Shown here: positions 11,471 through 23,293 of the stretch, piece after piece
Layout of the letters: every line of letters begins with the position of its first letter
Position numbering within the stretch: position 1 is the first letter of the stretch
NCBI GenBank assembly: GCA_036244855.1
Contig: BQKZ01000273.1
Span: 161,938-225,937, forward strand
Length of the DNA stretch: 64,000 nucleotides
Direction: 5' to 3'
Origin: Temnopleurus reevesii
Lineage: Eukaryota; Echinodermata; Echinoidea; Temnopleuroida; Temnopleuridae
Program-made: the position numbers and the translations under genes
The notes under the pieces: generated by a model
The model's input: the letters and a program-made list of their open reading frames with translations, nothing else
What the model was told of the DNA's origin: nothing
Database searches by the model: none

Positions 11471-14400
11471 TTTTGAAAAGGTCTATCCTATACTTCTATG
11501 TAGCCTGTCAGACTAGTCTGGCATTGGTTGGTTGGTTGGTAGCATCTCTGTCGTCACTGGGCTCTGTTTGCACAGTGTACAGGTGCACATGAAGGCAGTC
11601 AGGTCATAATGCTCGGTTGGGAAAACAGCTGAAAAACTCCCAAATGACTACCCCTCATACCTCATCTCAGATTCCTGCAAACTGTCATATCTTGAATAGT
11701 CCATTTCAAAAGCTCCTTAGACTGTGAGTGTCAATTTGGAAGGGTTTTTAAAGATTTTTAAAGGAATACTTGAATTCTAGCAAGATAATTTATCTTGGAC
11801 AGAAAAGTGAAGAAATTCTTCATTATCTTCGATGGGTAGGATTATTTCGCAAAGAAATATCTCTTAAACTAATACTTTTTCAAAACATATATGTGTTTCT
11901 TCTTCTGTTGCCAACTAAGAAAATGCTGTGATGGGCCTCACATTAGAATTTCTTGGCCTTGTCCTTTTTCTGATTTCACCTAATTGAGAATTTGTTTTAA
12001 ACATTTTTTTTTCAAAGCCAGGAGTTGTTTTAAAGTCTAAATGAATTGAAATGAAATGCTCCCTTGCCTTGGATAAGATTTATTAGTAAAAGTATGGTAA
12101 TGCATATATTTATGATCTGAGAAGTGAGTGGTGGAATTAAAAAGATACATTACATAACAACAAAATGTTTTACTCTGAAAATAGTTAAAGAATACATAGA
12201 AATGTAAAATTTGTTTTGATTAAACACTAATGATACAAAAAATTTGTTTGAAGGTTAGCTTGCTAAGTGATATATTGAATTGCTGGAATGTAGTTTCTAG
12301 ACAAAGATAAATTTACAACTCTTACTTTTACTTCTCCAAAGTTACGTCAAGCAGATGTGTACTAAGAGGGGTTGTTAAGTTTGAAGCATGCATTAAATCT
12401 TATTGGATCATTTATTTTGATCCTCGCAGAATGTTAACTTTCAACTAAATGCCCTGTCACACAGTTCCTTATAATTCATATATTTTCAGCGTTTAATTAC
12501 ATTAATTAGATGAAATAAGCACTGATTTATTATTATGTGCTCACTGTATATTTAAAAAATGTGCTGCTAGTGAGAGGAATGAATTTCGATCGTTTAACCA
12601 ACAAATAAGAGTTTTTGGTGATTATTAAAAATGTTTGACATTCATTGACTCCATGAATGTGTAACGGGTGCTTTAGAGACGTCATAAATACAGAAACCTC
12701 CGTTTCAGGCTGGAAATTGATTATGTAAAGCAAACAAGGACTGAGAATTCATCTCCATCATGAGTAAACATGAAGATGCATTCCAATGTGTTCTTAGAAG
12801 CAGCTAATGTTGTCTGGAGCGCAGGCTTCCGTTGCCTTAGATACACACGTATGCAGCGAGTCAATGATGCATGAGGCTTGTTGGAAGATCCTCTTGTCAT
12901 GCCAGATGGATGGAAAGTTTTGCAGTAAATATTCTGATGAGAAGTTATGGATGCCAAACTTTTTAGTAAACTTTAAATGGGCTAATGGTGGCAATTTAAA
13001 CAACTTTTAGGAAGACTATAAGTATCATGAATTGAATCAATAAATATTAAACCTGCAATCAAGGAGATTATTGTTAAGGAGAAGTAAATCAAGCCATGTT
13101 AATTGACTAACTTACGTCTGTCAAGATTGGATAACTAATTGTTACCTGACTAACTTTTATACCGCTTTACCAGTGCAACCAATCTCTCTCATATTTTCAT
13201 CGTTGGACTACTTCTACCCTCTTTTTCCTTCATCCGACCCTCATCCAATGGCTCTTCCGTCCCCATCCATCTTGTATCAAGAGTCAACTCAGCTATGTTT
13301 ATTACCGCATCAAATGGCGAATGCTCGTCACGACCTAAGCATTCAAGTACGTCCTTGGTCCTCTGCCCCTCTAGTCTTCCTTCTTGTTTCTTCACTTTCT
13401 TGCAGTGATACGCATGGGTTATAAACATGAAATTGATTTAGTGGGACTGTCTAAATGCATTCCAGGGGTTTGATTGGTGGAGGGCCTGAAGCGATCAATC
13501 ATTTCACGATGATACTTTTTTTCTGCTAGAAGTTCAGAACTTACAAACAAGTTCTGAGAAAGGAAAAAAGTAGCATGTAGGGGCTTAGGAAACAACAAAA
13601 AAGAAATTCTATACGCATTTCTCCTATCTTGTTCAATATGTAAATAATATATTTTTAAAAAAATAAGATGAATTGGATTATTTTAGATATGAGATAATAT
13701 GAAAAGAAAAGAGAAGTCAATGAAATTGTAGGAATACTGAGCTATTTGTACTTCTATGAGAAAAGAACACGGCTATATTTAGTGAGAGAAAACCATTCCA
13801 TTATCATCATACACGACATGAAGAATCCAAACACTCACTTCAACAATACATTTATTTTGGGAATGTGGTATGTTTGACGAGACTCTTCGTGCTACAATTT
13901 GTTGGATTCAACAATTGTATGGAACTACAGGAACAGTAAAGAGGTAGCAGACAATGAACTAGAAGGAGCGTCGTTCCAATAATGGCGTTCAGATGAATGA
14001 ACATGTCTCGTTTATCAAAGCCTCATTCATGTTTCATTTGTGCTAATGGCTGTATTAGTTGCGCTACCCTGCATCTCTCCATCTTGTCCTCTCTACGCTT
14101 CTAATTCCCAGGTGGAAAATTGGGCTCATTTATCTCCCATCAAATGCTTCATGCATAAATTGTTTTATCGGCAATGAAAAATATGTTCGCAATATGAATT
14201 GATCAGATGGCATAGTTTGATTCATAACGATTTTAACTTTAAAACTCTAAAATTTCCTTCAATTATTCATTCTTTCTTGTACATTGTTATGTGAAGTCTT
14301 TAAAGGCATTCATCCATTCACTGTTTCTAATAACCCTATCAACATTGCTCTTTCCAAGCTTCATCAGTTATGGAAGGTTTTTACTTTGAAAAATATAGCA

Positions 14401-14935
14401 GGAAGGCTGATTCGCATTTGCTTTATATTTTCGATCCCTAAACCTACCCGTTCTTTAATATCAATCCTCTGCTTGAAAGAAAGTGAGAAAATGGTAATTC
14501 CAATCCAGAAAAAAAACGTGTTCAACATTATAGTCAGAGTGATGTTATAATTAAGACTGTATATACAGAACTAGTCACCACTGATTTTTTTTATGTGTGA
14601 AGTTTCTGCTCAAAGGCCCAAAGCCTTTGTTTTTAATACATGAATTTGTGTTTTGAACCTGGGACTATGCAGTTATACAATTAATGTACTTTAACTCATT
14701 TCATAAGATTTACCACTTTTGGGTTACATTGTCATTAATCGAGCGGCAGCATTACTTGAAAACCAATCAGTATCAATGATTTCTCCCAAGTATCCACTTA
14801 ATGCCAAATATTCGTCAATCGTAAGTTTTCATGCAACAGTGCCCATCTCTCCCCAAATGAGAGAGAGAGAGAGAATTTAGAGTTTTACAGCGTGTATCAT
14901 TCAAATTTGAATATTTACGCCAGGAGAAGAAGAGT
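11471..14935. other. AT-rich non-coding stretch upstream of the first visible exon
   Basis: Only short reading frames without coding character. The segment 13170-13430 is more balanced in composition with opposing ~80-codon frames and no convincing splice sites. A short inverted repeat (acaatttgttgga/tcaacaattgt) is at about 13896-13919. Nothing else is identified. Confidence 0.4.
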
Positions 14936-14939
14936 GAAA

Positions 14940-15066
14940 GAGGACTGACCTTTAACATCACCATCCGAAAGATGCAACCAGAGATTGAACCTGCAGGGGA
15001 GGTACCAACCCAAGTCAATATGTGACTTTCCCAAACAGCTTGATTACAGGCGCATGCCACAACCAA
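14940..15066 (-). mobile_element. SINE-like element with a 7SL/SRP-RNA-like head
   Basis: Read on the minus strand from 15066, the sequence passes through gtggcatgcgcctgtaatc and aagctgtttggga, then ttgacttgggttgg. The first two blocks follow the order and spacing of the Alu domain of SRP (7SL) RNA, including the TGTAA (UGUNR) turn, with one gap and several substitutions. It continues with a box B-like caggttcaatctc and ends in catctttcggatggtgatgttaaaggtc, which resembles the 3' domain of several marine-animal SINEs. It lies 46 bases upstream of the exon acceptor at 15113. The 3' boundary is uncertain. The alternative is a tRNA-type SINE that resembles 7SL by chance. Confidence 0.5.
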
Positions 15067-15112
15067 ATACTTTTCTAATAATGCTTTCTTGTATTCTTTT
15101 GTATTTCCTCAG

Positions 15113-15242
15113 GTATCTGTTGGTAGCGAGAGCAACCACGCTAGGTCACTCTCTCTGACCCCTGTACCTCAGGATGAAAATAGTAACGATGGACTCATCA
15201 TCGTCGATGAAGCCTCTCCCAGTCACTACTTAGAAGGCGATG
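15113..15242 (+). CDS. Internal exon of the large nuclear-protein-like gene (first visible exon)
   Basis: This 130-base exon follows a pyrimidine-rich acceptor ending in tttcctcag and is closed by a consensus GTAAGT donor at 15243. Read from its first base it is open for 43 codons plus one base, so the preceding intron would be phase 0 and the following one phase 1. The peptide is acidic and Ser-rich. Residues 28-33 of the visible protein (LIIVDE) form a hydrophobic patch followed by acids, preceded by Asn/Asp/Gly, which is the form of a SUMO-interaction motif. An S-P site follows at residues 35-36. The spare base joins the next exon to make an Asp codon, which supports the model. The gene must continue upstream, because there is no start codon here. 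No family is recognised. A minus-strand SINE ends only 46 bases before the acceptor. Confidence 0.75.
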
Positions 15243-15278
15243 GTAAGTAAAGATAATTCATTTTGTTTAATAATCTTA

Positions 15279-15463
15279 GGGGATGTTGTTCAAGATTTGC
15301 AATTCATCGCAAGTTGCAGTTGATCAGAACACGCCAATCAAAATCAATTTTTAATGCATATCTTGCAAGAAGAGTGTATCATGCGCGAATGAAAATGCAC
15401 GTTACAATTTGCAACTGATTTGCAGATGATTTGCATTCAATTGCATTTTTTGAACAACACCCC
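15279..15463. mobile_element. Foldback MITE-like element
   Basis: The left arm, ggggatgttgttcaag followed by attgcaa-rich sequence, is mirrored at the right end, where tgaacaacacccc ends at 15463. The arms pair imperfectly for roughly 40 bases. TTA lies immediately or nearly outside both ends, compatible with a 3-bp target duplication. It sits 36 bases inside the intron donor, so the transcript could fold into a hairpin there. Confidence 0.6.
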
Positions 15464-15469
15464 GTTAGA

Positions 15470-15635
15470 ATCAGAAGTTTGTGCATTTGAATCCTAGCCG
15501 TGGAAATGATTTTCTTCTGCGAGAGACTCATTTCATTCACCCAGGTATGGCTGATTGATAATTGCAGAATTGTTCCTCCCTTGAAATTGCTTGGTCGTTG
15601 ATGGTGCGGGCTAAAGCTGGTGTAATAATAACACA
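15470..15635 (+). mobile_element. tRNA-derived SINE remnant, copy 2
   Basis: It starts near the box B part (tttgaatcctagccgtgg) and continues through ctgcgagagactcatttcattcac and cccaggtatgg to the tail ggctaaagctggtgtaataata, which matches the tail of the copy at 5300-5505. The head is missing or diverged. It directly abuts the foldback element on its left. Confidence 0.5.
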
Positions 15636-15773
15636 AAATGCTTTGAGAAATTTTATGGAGTATAGACACGTTCTTTATGAATCGAACCTAGCATTATTAA
15701 CCTTTAATTATTATTTGATCACATGATTAAAAATTTAGAATTGCACTCTAGCTATCATTTTCTTTTTTTTTTT

Positions 15774-15784
15774 GGGGGGGGGGG
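15774..15784 (+). repeat. Poly-G run after poly-T
   Basis: Eleven G directly following a T-run. The same T/A-to-G arrangement occurs at 8168-8181 and 35083-35095. Confidence 0.8.
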
Positions 15785-16889
15785 TGAGCTTTAAATTATA
15801 AATAATAAAAATTATAGTAGCAGAATACTCATTCATTCTTGATTATTTACTCTATGGATTTCTTTGAACTTTCTGTTCTTTCATGCACTTGATACATCCT
15901 GAGAACTTCTTAACAGGATCTCAACAATAATTGGAGAAATAAAATGACAATGCCGCAGAACAAATGATTCAATCTACCGCCTATTCACAGTTTATGAATT
16001 AATGGTGAAAACCCGCAGTGGTGTTTTGAGTGGTGTTCATTAATAGTCTTTGACAAAAAGGATATATTAATTGCAATGCATTTTCATTTTTCTTGGCAAT
16101 CTCATTGCCATGAAGATTTGCCTTTAATTTCTTCTGGGTGTTTCATAGAGATAAATCCAGGGAATCTTAGAGTGCATGGTTTATTCACAGATCCAGGTAA
16201 TATCTCCTTCGAATCCCATTGAAATTGATGAAATATGAATGAATGGCCCATTTTACAAATGAGAAATAAGCTTGGTTGATATGCAAATGGACTACCTAAT
16301 GACCCGAAGATTGCGTGGGTGTATGCTGAGTTACTACGTGAATTATAAAGTCATCAATTATTCATTAATTATTCTATTATTAATGAAAGAAGTGGATGGT
16401 CATAAAAAGTTGAAAAACTGTGTTCGCTGAAGGTATATGACTATGCTGCACACATGTACATTTCCGTGAGTCAGAAAGTATTGGAAATTATAGATGATAC
16501 ATTAGCCATTGAAACCAATGTTGTTTTCAGTTAAATGGTGTTTAATTTGTTTTTTTCTCTTCACAAGAAAAAGAGAAAATATATTTTGCTCTGAAGCTAG
16601 TAAAAATATTTCTACCTGTAGGCTCACACTTTTAGTGTTTATTTTAAATGTTTTTCTTTGATACTTAAAGAAATCATTCATAGATTCACAAAGAAATGTT
16701 TGTGATATATTTGATCTATGTATGGAACTAAACTGCCCATTCGATGATTGATTTTAAATGGAAAATACAAAGTTCACACAAGCCAGCAATTTTAACATTT
16801 TGAAACAGAAAATGGTTTCAGGAAAATGTTTCAACTACAAGAGAACACCCTACTTAAGTTTGCACCATTTCTGTTACACACACTCCACA

Positions 16890-17510
16890 CACTCTGTTTA
16901 AGGCCCCCTGTTAGTATTCAGTAGATGTGAAGTTCTTACCATATTTTTCACATATTCTTTAATTTTATGATTTCATGTGCTTAAAACAGCATTGTCATGA
17001 TGTTATGTATATGTCTAAAATTTATTTGTACCGTAAGAATGGAAAACAGTACAGAGGGAGCCACAATTTTATGCAGAAAGGATATTAAAAACTGCCATAG
17101 TGACCAATTTAGGAATTCCTAAATTGGAAGAATAGAATTTTATTACACATATTCAGAGAGCAGGTCAGCTTTCTCATACTTGATTTCTGTGTGAAGCTTC
17201 ATTAGTCTACAGTAGATATGAAGTTCTTACCTGAACATCACAGTCCTGATTCCATGGAATTAGTTTTGAATTTATATGGTACTACTGTAGACATATGAAT
17301 GCACTGAATTTTGAGGTACAAATGTTTAATTTGCAAAGATTGTATATCAAGGACTGACATATATAGTTATGTCAAAATGTATTTATTTGAATTTGGAAAG
17401 GATATGATCTGTAGCTTTGTCTGAGAACAGCATTTATCTGTGCTATATTGATATCTGAATGCATTGAATTTGAGTAATAAAACTTTTCAGAGGGAGCCAC
17501 AACTAGGTGA
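16890..17510 (+). repeat. Imperfect duplicated segments
   Basis: The motif agtagat(a/g)tgaagttcttacc occurs near 16920 and 17212. The motif cagagggagccacaa occurs near 17052 and 17490. The motif tgaatgca(c/t)tgaattttgag occurs near 17298 and 17456. This suggests a decayed duplication with later insertions or deletions. Confidence 0.45.
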
Positions 17511-18321
17511 TTGTTGAATACAGCTTCTCCTTAGCCGTGCTTCTCAGCTGTATTTCAATGTTGAATATGTGTATTTGCTTTAGATTTTAATTCAAATTAC
17601 CCACTTCGGGAAATTTTTAGCATGTATGGATGGCATGATCCCTTGCACTTGAGTTGTTGCTAAAAGTAGGGTACTTACAGCCTAAAGGTTAATGCATTCA
17701 AATATACTATGTAATTGGTTCATCACTTTATTCATATGGACTTGAGTGAAAACCATTTGAACTCTCATGAGTTTGAAGGTTTTAACAATGATAGCAAGTT
17801 CCATTTGCAAATACCCATTGTAAATAGAAATTTCATTTATCTTTTGTCAACATATAATCAACCCGAGAGCTATGGATAAATGATAAAATTGAATGATTTC
17901 AGAATCTACATGGTGAACATTAATGAATATAATGACGATACTATTGTGTTTTATCACAACAAATTGAATAATGTATTATGATCAACACCCCATCTCCCTT
18001 TGTATGTGAATGAATTAAGGATGGGGAGATGAAGTTGAAAGTTGAGCGTAGAAAGACAAGATGATGCTGACAAGGATGCTAGCCCACACAGTACGAGGAC
18101 GACCAACATCCAGGGTTGCCAGCGTGCTTGCTGAGCAGCCCTCCTCATCCAAACATCCCTTAAATCATAACGAGAAATATTTCTCCCTCCTTTTGCCTAT
18201 CTGTCCCTTTTCTTTTCCTTTCTTTATTTTTCGGCATCGGGAGCTGAGCTATGCGGTTGCAGGCGGCCAGGGTCTGTAGGGTTCACGTGGTTGGGATGCC
18301 CCGCATTCTCCAGTGATCTGC

Positions 18322-18397
18322 CAGCTTTTCATGGGGTGATACCGGTCTGAAAGGATGGCTCGTAAAGAGAGAATGGACAGGGAGGGAAAGAGTAAAT

Positions 18398-18442
<45 letters not shown>

Positions 18443-18715
18443 AGTAGGTTGAGGGAGAGATTGAGAACTAGTGCTGTAGGGAAGGCTGAGAGTCAAACAG
18501 ACAGGACTTCAGTTTTCTGTCAGCTTTTCATGGGGTGATACTGGTCGGAAAGGACGGCTCGTAAAGAGAGAATGAGCAGGGAGGGAACGAGTTAATGAAT
18601 AAGAGAGAGAGAGATGGGTAAAGGAAGAGGCAGAGGGAGGGAGAGAGAGAGAACTAGTGTTGTAGGGATGCCTTAGATTCAAGCAGACGTAACTCCAGTT
18701 TTCTGTGAAAGATCA
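18322..18715 (+). repeat. Tandem duplication, ~199-bp purine-rich unit with (GA)n
   Basis: Copy 1 starts at 18322 and copy 2 at 18521, both with cagcttttcatggggtgata followed by ggtc(t/g)gaaagga(t/c)ggctcg, agagagaatg and agaactagtg(c/t)tgtaggga. Copy 1 contains a GA microsatellite at 18402-18440, which is short and broken in copy 2. Confidence 0.8.
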
Positions 18716-19804
18716 AAAAGAGAGGTTAAGAAGAGGGAGGTGTTAATAGGAGTAATGGAAAATAAGAGCAAGGAAAGGAGAGTGCTTGAAGATGAGTGCA
18801 ATTTGGAGTAGAAATGTTTGAGAGAACGAGAAGTGCGCAGATGGAGATTGAGTAAGATCATTGATAGAGGGGGATGGGAGAAAAATATATCGAGTGAGAA
18901 TTTTAAACTACATTGAAAGATAAAAGGAATTTTGTAGTTATTTTTCTCTTTTCTTTTCTTTCTTTGTAATAAATCAATAAAAGGGGCTAAATTGTCACTC
19001 GTAAACCTTAAAACGCTAATGAATTAATAAGAAGATAGCATGGACAGTCACATTAGGATTTTTTTCAGAGAAATGTCTGACTAATGTTGTTTCTTTGCAA
19101 ATTGACATTCCTTCTAGTATTCAGTTTTCAATGAAGCAGTACTTGTTCAATAGAACCTGAATTAAACAAAAATTGAAGTGTTTTGTATCGACGATTCATC
19201 CGAACATACCGATTGAGTTCTCTCCTTCCTTGGAACTCAATACGCTTCCGTGGAAATAAACGAGCGGGGAGTTGTTTCACATGACCTACATCGTGCCTAG
19301 TTCGTTCAGTGTTTTTCCCCTCCGCCCGTTTCTCAGAACAATCATATCCCCCTCAATGAAGGTGAAAATCGCTCGCCATGGCCAGTGCCCTTTACGAAAT
19401 GGGATTTTTATCAATGTATTGGCTAGTTAGAGCAATCAGATCAAAGTGGACTTTCAGGAGAATTTGTTTTTCAGCAGTTACAGGATGGAAGTATATTGCT
19501 CTGTATCCTTGACATTATTCATAGCTTTCCCCTCACAAACATGTTTGTATCAATTTGCATTTTCGACTATGACTGATGGCATTAGAAGAACGATACTTGT
19601 CTTCTCTATATAATGTTCTCTTTTTTTCTTTTATTTCCTGCTCTCTGTTATTCATTTAAATACAACTTGCTTCATGAATAGTTATATTTGGATAACTGCA
19701 TGATGTATGTACGCTCCATTGTGCCAAATGGGGCATTCTTCAACTTATTTCAGTATGTTTTAGTACAAACCTATTATTTTACATTGCTTTGATATTTTTC
19801 TTCT

Positions 19805-20580
19805 CCATTTGTCTTCTCTCTCTACTGGTCTCATTTACCCCTCCCCCCTCTCCTCATTTTGCATTGTTACTCCACTGAATCTGTCTCTCTATCCTCTACC
19901 CATCTCATTCTCTTCACAACTTACCCTGATGTTATCAATTTCTACATCTTTCTCCTTTTTGTCAAAGTTCTGCCTCTGTCTCACATATTACATTCCCTTG
20001 TTATCCTTAACCTTTCTGATTTTCCTTCGCTCCTATTCTTCTTTCCTGGGCGTTCTTTCACCAAGTTAAGAAAGACTAAAAGAACGACTTTAAGAACGAC
20101 TTGAAGAACAATTGGTATCAGTCCTTGTGCTACTATCACTCCACCCAATCTTTTACTGGCATCTCTTTTCCATCACTCACTCCTTGTCTCTTTCTCTCTC
20201 CTACTTCTCTATCTGTCCATCTATCCCCTTGTTATTTACACCCATTCTCGTTGCTTCTATTCCTCTTCCCCGTTCGACTCTTTCCTTTCTGTTCTCTCCC
20301 ATAATCTCTTTCTGTCCCTCTGCATGGTTTTTCTTCTCTCTTTCTCTCCCTCTCTCCATCTGTTTCTCTCTCTCTCTGTCAATTCCTCTCATTCTTACCG
20401 TCTTTACCTTCCTGCCGACTAGTCTTTTACTATCATCTCTTTCCATCACCCTCTCCTCTTTCTCTCCCACTTCTCCATCTCCCCTTCTCTCTCCTCGTCT
20501 CCGGCCATGCTTTTACAATGCTTTACACCTCTGCTTCCACTCCATTCATAACACTCAAGTCTTCTCTGAATTCAGGATGT
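19805..20580 (+). repeat. CT-rich low-complexity region
   Basis: Strongly pyrimidine-rich on the plus strand with many tctctc and ccatc words. A block around 20148-20225 recurs loosely around 20417-20480. A 159-codon open frame (20112-20591) follows from the composition (Leu/Ser/Pro/Phe) and has no gene-like features. Confidence 0.6.
20045..20119 (+). mobile_element. Half of a foldback MITE related to 23131-23293
   Basis: cctgggcgttctttcaccaa followed by gttaagaaagac, agaacgactttaagaac and gaacaattggtat parallels the left arm of the element at 23131. No matching right arm is seen, so this is a truncated or solo copy. It is the only non-CT-rich insert in this low-complexity region. Confidence 0.5.
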
Positions 20581-22388
20581 CCGTGCATTAGCTCGCTAAT
20601 CTCTGTCATTCATCAGCACTAATGTGCACCTTAATATCTTTTATTGAAGGATAGCTATGCGACGTAACACTGTAACGAGGCTCTCCAAGAGTTCTGAGTC
20701 AGCAACAGCGCAATCATATTGGTTTTAGAATTACGTATTACTCTGATTCGGAGTGCGTCTGTTTCATGCTGGATGAGGAGGCTTTTAGCTCTCATTAGAA
20801 TAAAGTGATAGTTCTTGCCTACTTTCGGACCTTCATGCATTAATTCTTCACAATGTAGACTTCAGAGCAGTTGAGAGCAACTATTCTTTATAGATATGAT
20901 TGACCCATTCGCAAGGTCCTTGTTTTTTTTTCATCATTAAATACCTGAAATCAAATAAAAACATTCATGGAAATGATTGGTTATATTGAATTAATAATAC
21001 ACAGTGCCCAAAGCCATGCAGAAATATATGTCATCCATCATCCAATAAAACTTTTAGGGTGATTAATTACATTCTGTTGTGTGGTTCAAAAGCTTCATAT
21101 TCTAGACTGTAGACTGCTAAAATGTACTGAATCAGGAAAAGAATGATGGAAATTATGCTTACCATTTAAATAATGAAAAAAAAGAATTCAAGGAAAATGA
21201 ATTGTATTCAACATAGCTCTGAATTCTAAAGTCTAGAGTGTGGTGATCTACTAGAAAATTGTCATTTTCGAAGAAAATCATTCACAGAAAAAAGATGCAG
21301 TCAAAATTGTATTTCCATACATATTTTGTCACTTTTTAGGGAAAAATCTGATTTATTATTATTAAGAATTACAGGGTATTCCTTGTCCTGAATATGCTTG
21401 GAGAGTGTTCAATCCTCCAGTCAAATTAGCTCTCCTTGCTGTCCCAAAGTTTTATGTCTTATGAGCATGCCTGTTGTATCCAATCACATATTACATGATA
21501 AATCATTGTCAGAGGAAAGATAAAAAAATCTATTTATACCACTGAAGAACATATACGTTTCCATTCTTGAGTAAAACACATGTATCCTCCCTAGTGCAAT
21601 GAACGGATACCAAAGTGAAAAGGTTATGGTATTAATAGCTCAGTATGTCCACATCTTACCAAGATAACAGAGGTTGGTGGTGTTTGGTGTTTGTATTGCT
21701 TTCGACATCAATCTTGTATTTTTTTTTTTGCATTGAACTGGGCAAATCATTTTCATTCAACAAGGTTTAGATATATGTTTATAAGATTTGGCATCTTTGA
21801 CCTCTGATGTATGGGTGTTTGAGAAATGTTACTCTCTTGCATATGCTTGAGGTAAATTTCTCATATAATTTTGAAGGTTTTAATTTGGTTGCTATTTTTG
21901 CATTTCTTAACTTTTGCTCTCATGCACATCATAGTTTTTTTTATCAAAGAGGATTTTATACAAGATATTGTTTTCACCCAACACACACATACACAAACAT
22001 ACAAACTAAAATGCATACTCGTTAACTCATGATTTGGATATATGAAAATTTAAGTATATTTCTACAAGTGTTTCTGATTGAGAGAAATGTTCAAATTAAT
22101 TCTATTTAAATTAAACAGTTTTCAGTGCATAAACTGATGAGAATTTGGATGCTTGTACTATAACTATATGCATGACCATCACTACCAAAGGAGAGAAACA
22201 CATGGTCTTATTGATTGTATTCTAGTAAATCTGGGGTTTTTTTTAGTGTTTCCTTTGAAATATGCAACTTTCAACATTGAAATGTCTTTATTTCCATCTT
22301 ATCCAAACTGGTCACATATAATGCTTTCATATTGTATATTTTCATGTTATATATTTTATGTCGTCTTCTTGATCAATCTTCCTTTCAG

Positions 22389-22589
22389 ATGCATCCTCAG
22401 CAGGCAAAGCCCGAGCTGGGGTGGGGCGTGGGATGAGGACAAAAGTCTCCCCTGGGGTGGTGAAGAAGGCAAGTCAACGGATAGGGAGACCTAGGAAGGG
22501 GATAGCTGCAGCAGCTATGGCTGGAGCTAGGGCTGGTGCTGTGGCAGGGACTGCTGCTGCTTTTGCTGCTTATGGATTCAATCTCGTTG
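22389..22589 (+). CDS. Internal exon encoding a basic AT-hook-like and Ala/Gly-rich segment
   Basis: A 201-base exon lies between a tttcag acceptor and a consensus GTAAGT donor at 22590. It is symmetric, phase 1 on both sides, so it could be skipped without shifting the frame. It encodes residues 44-110 of the visible protein. The first half is strongly basic (Arg, Lys, Gly). Residues 76-80 read GRPRK, which contains the GRP core of AT-hook minor-groove binders, but the preceding residue is Ile rather than the usual Arg, so this is an imperfect hook. Residues 82-110 are an Ala/Gly-rich stretch ending in AAYGFNLV. It is hydrophobic but broken by Arg, so a membrane helix is unlikely. The base composition is far more GC-rich than the surrounding intron. 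DNA or chromatin contact is inferred from composition only. Confidence 0.8.
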
Positions 22590-23130
22590 GTAAGTCCCAT
22601 TTTAGTCCCATTCATTATTGTTCATGTTGGAAAACGTTTCTGTTGCATTAATGATCAGGTGATGGCTTTTTTTTAACCGTGTGATTTTCAATTGTTGGGG
22701 TTACGCATGTCTGAATATGAATCTGTGAGAGAGATAAAAGTTGGTAATTATGCATTAATGAAGATGAAAGATGTGCATGTGGAGTATATTCACCTAGTCA
22801 TGTCACTAGAGGATAATATGAGAAGCAAAATAAAACCAATTATGTGTTTGGCATGTTGCAATGGCATTGTCAATGGAAATATAGAAATTCCTAATCAATA
22901 CTAGAGGGTGAGAAAAGATTACACGGAGTAAAAGTTCTACATGGAATCGAAATGAGATATTGTTGTACCCCCAGCTTTCCATTCTGGCGAGTTATTGTTA
23001 TGTTACCTGATGAGACGACACTGAGATACCTTGGCATACTCCTGATCCAAACTCAGACCAGGCTCTCCTTCTAAACTTGGTCCGAGATTGTTCTGCAGTC
23101 TTGGCACTCCCATCTGCAGGTAGTACAGCC

Positions 23131-23293
23131 CTGGGCGGTGTTTCACTAAATCTTGACAGACTTTAAGAACAACTGGTATAATTTATTTGGCTGATAAGTT
23201 GATAATCTTATGCATATTATACTCGTTAACATACTCCAGTCTTTCTTTAAGTTGTTCTTAACTTTAAGAATGATTTGGTGAAACACTGTCCAG
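23131..23293. mobile_element. Foldback MITE-like element (~163 bp)
   Basis: The left end ctgggcggtgtttcactaaa and following actttaagaacaact are mirrored at the right end, where gaatgatttggtgaaacac and tgtccag close the element at 23293. Arms of about 45 bases pair with few mismatches around a central loop. No reading frame. A related half copy lies at 20045-20119. Confidence 0.7.

Larger units (their letters stand above)
15243..22388 (+). other. Phase-1 intron (7.1 kb)
   Basis: GT-AG intron joining the 130-base and 201-base exons. It holds a foldback MITE starting 36 bases inside the donor, a SINE remnant, imperfect duplicates, a purine-rich tandem duplication, CT-rich DNA and a half MITE, all listed separately. 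The remaining sequence is AT-rich with no supported exon. A further in-frame symmetric exon cannot be excluded without RNA data. Confidence 0.65.

Noticed and set aside
20112..20591. 159-codon open frame
   Set aside because: It is produced by CT-rich low-complexity DNA (Leu/Ser/Pro/Phe), with no motif, and overlaps a half MITE and a comparable minus-strand frame.
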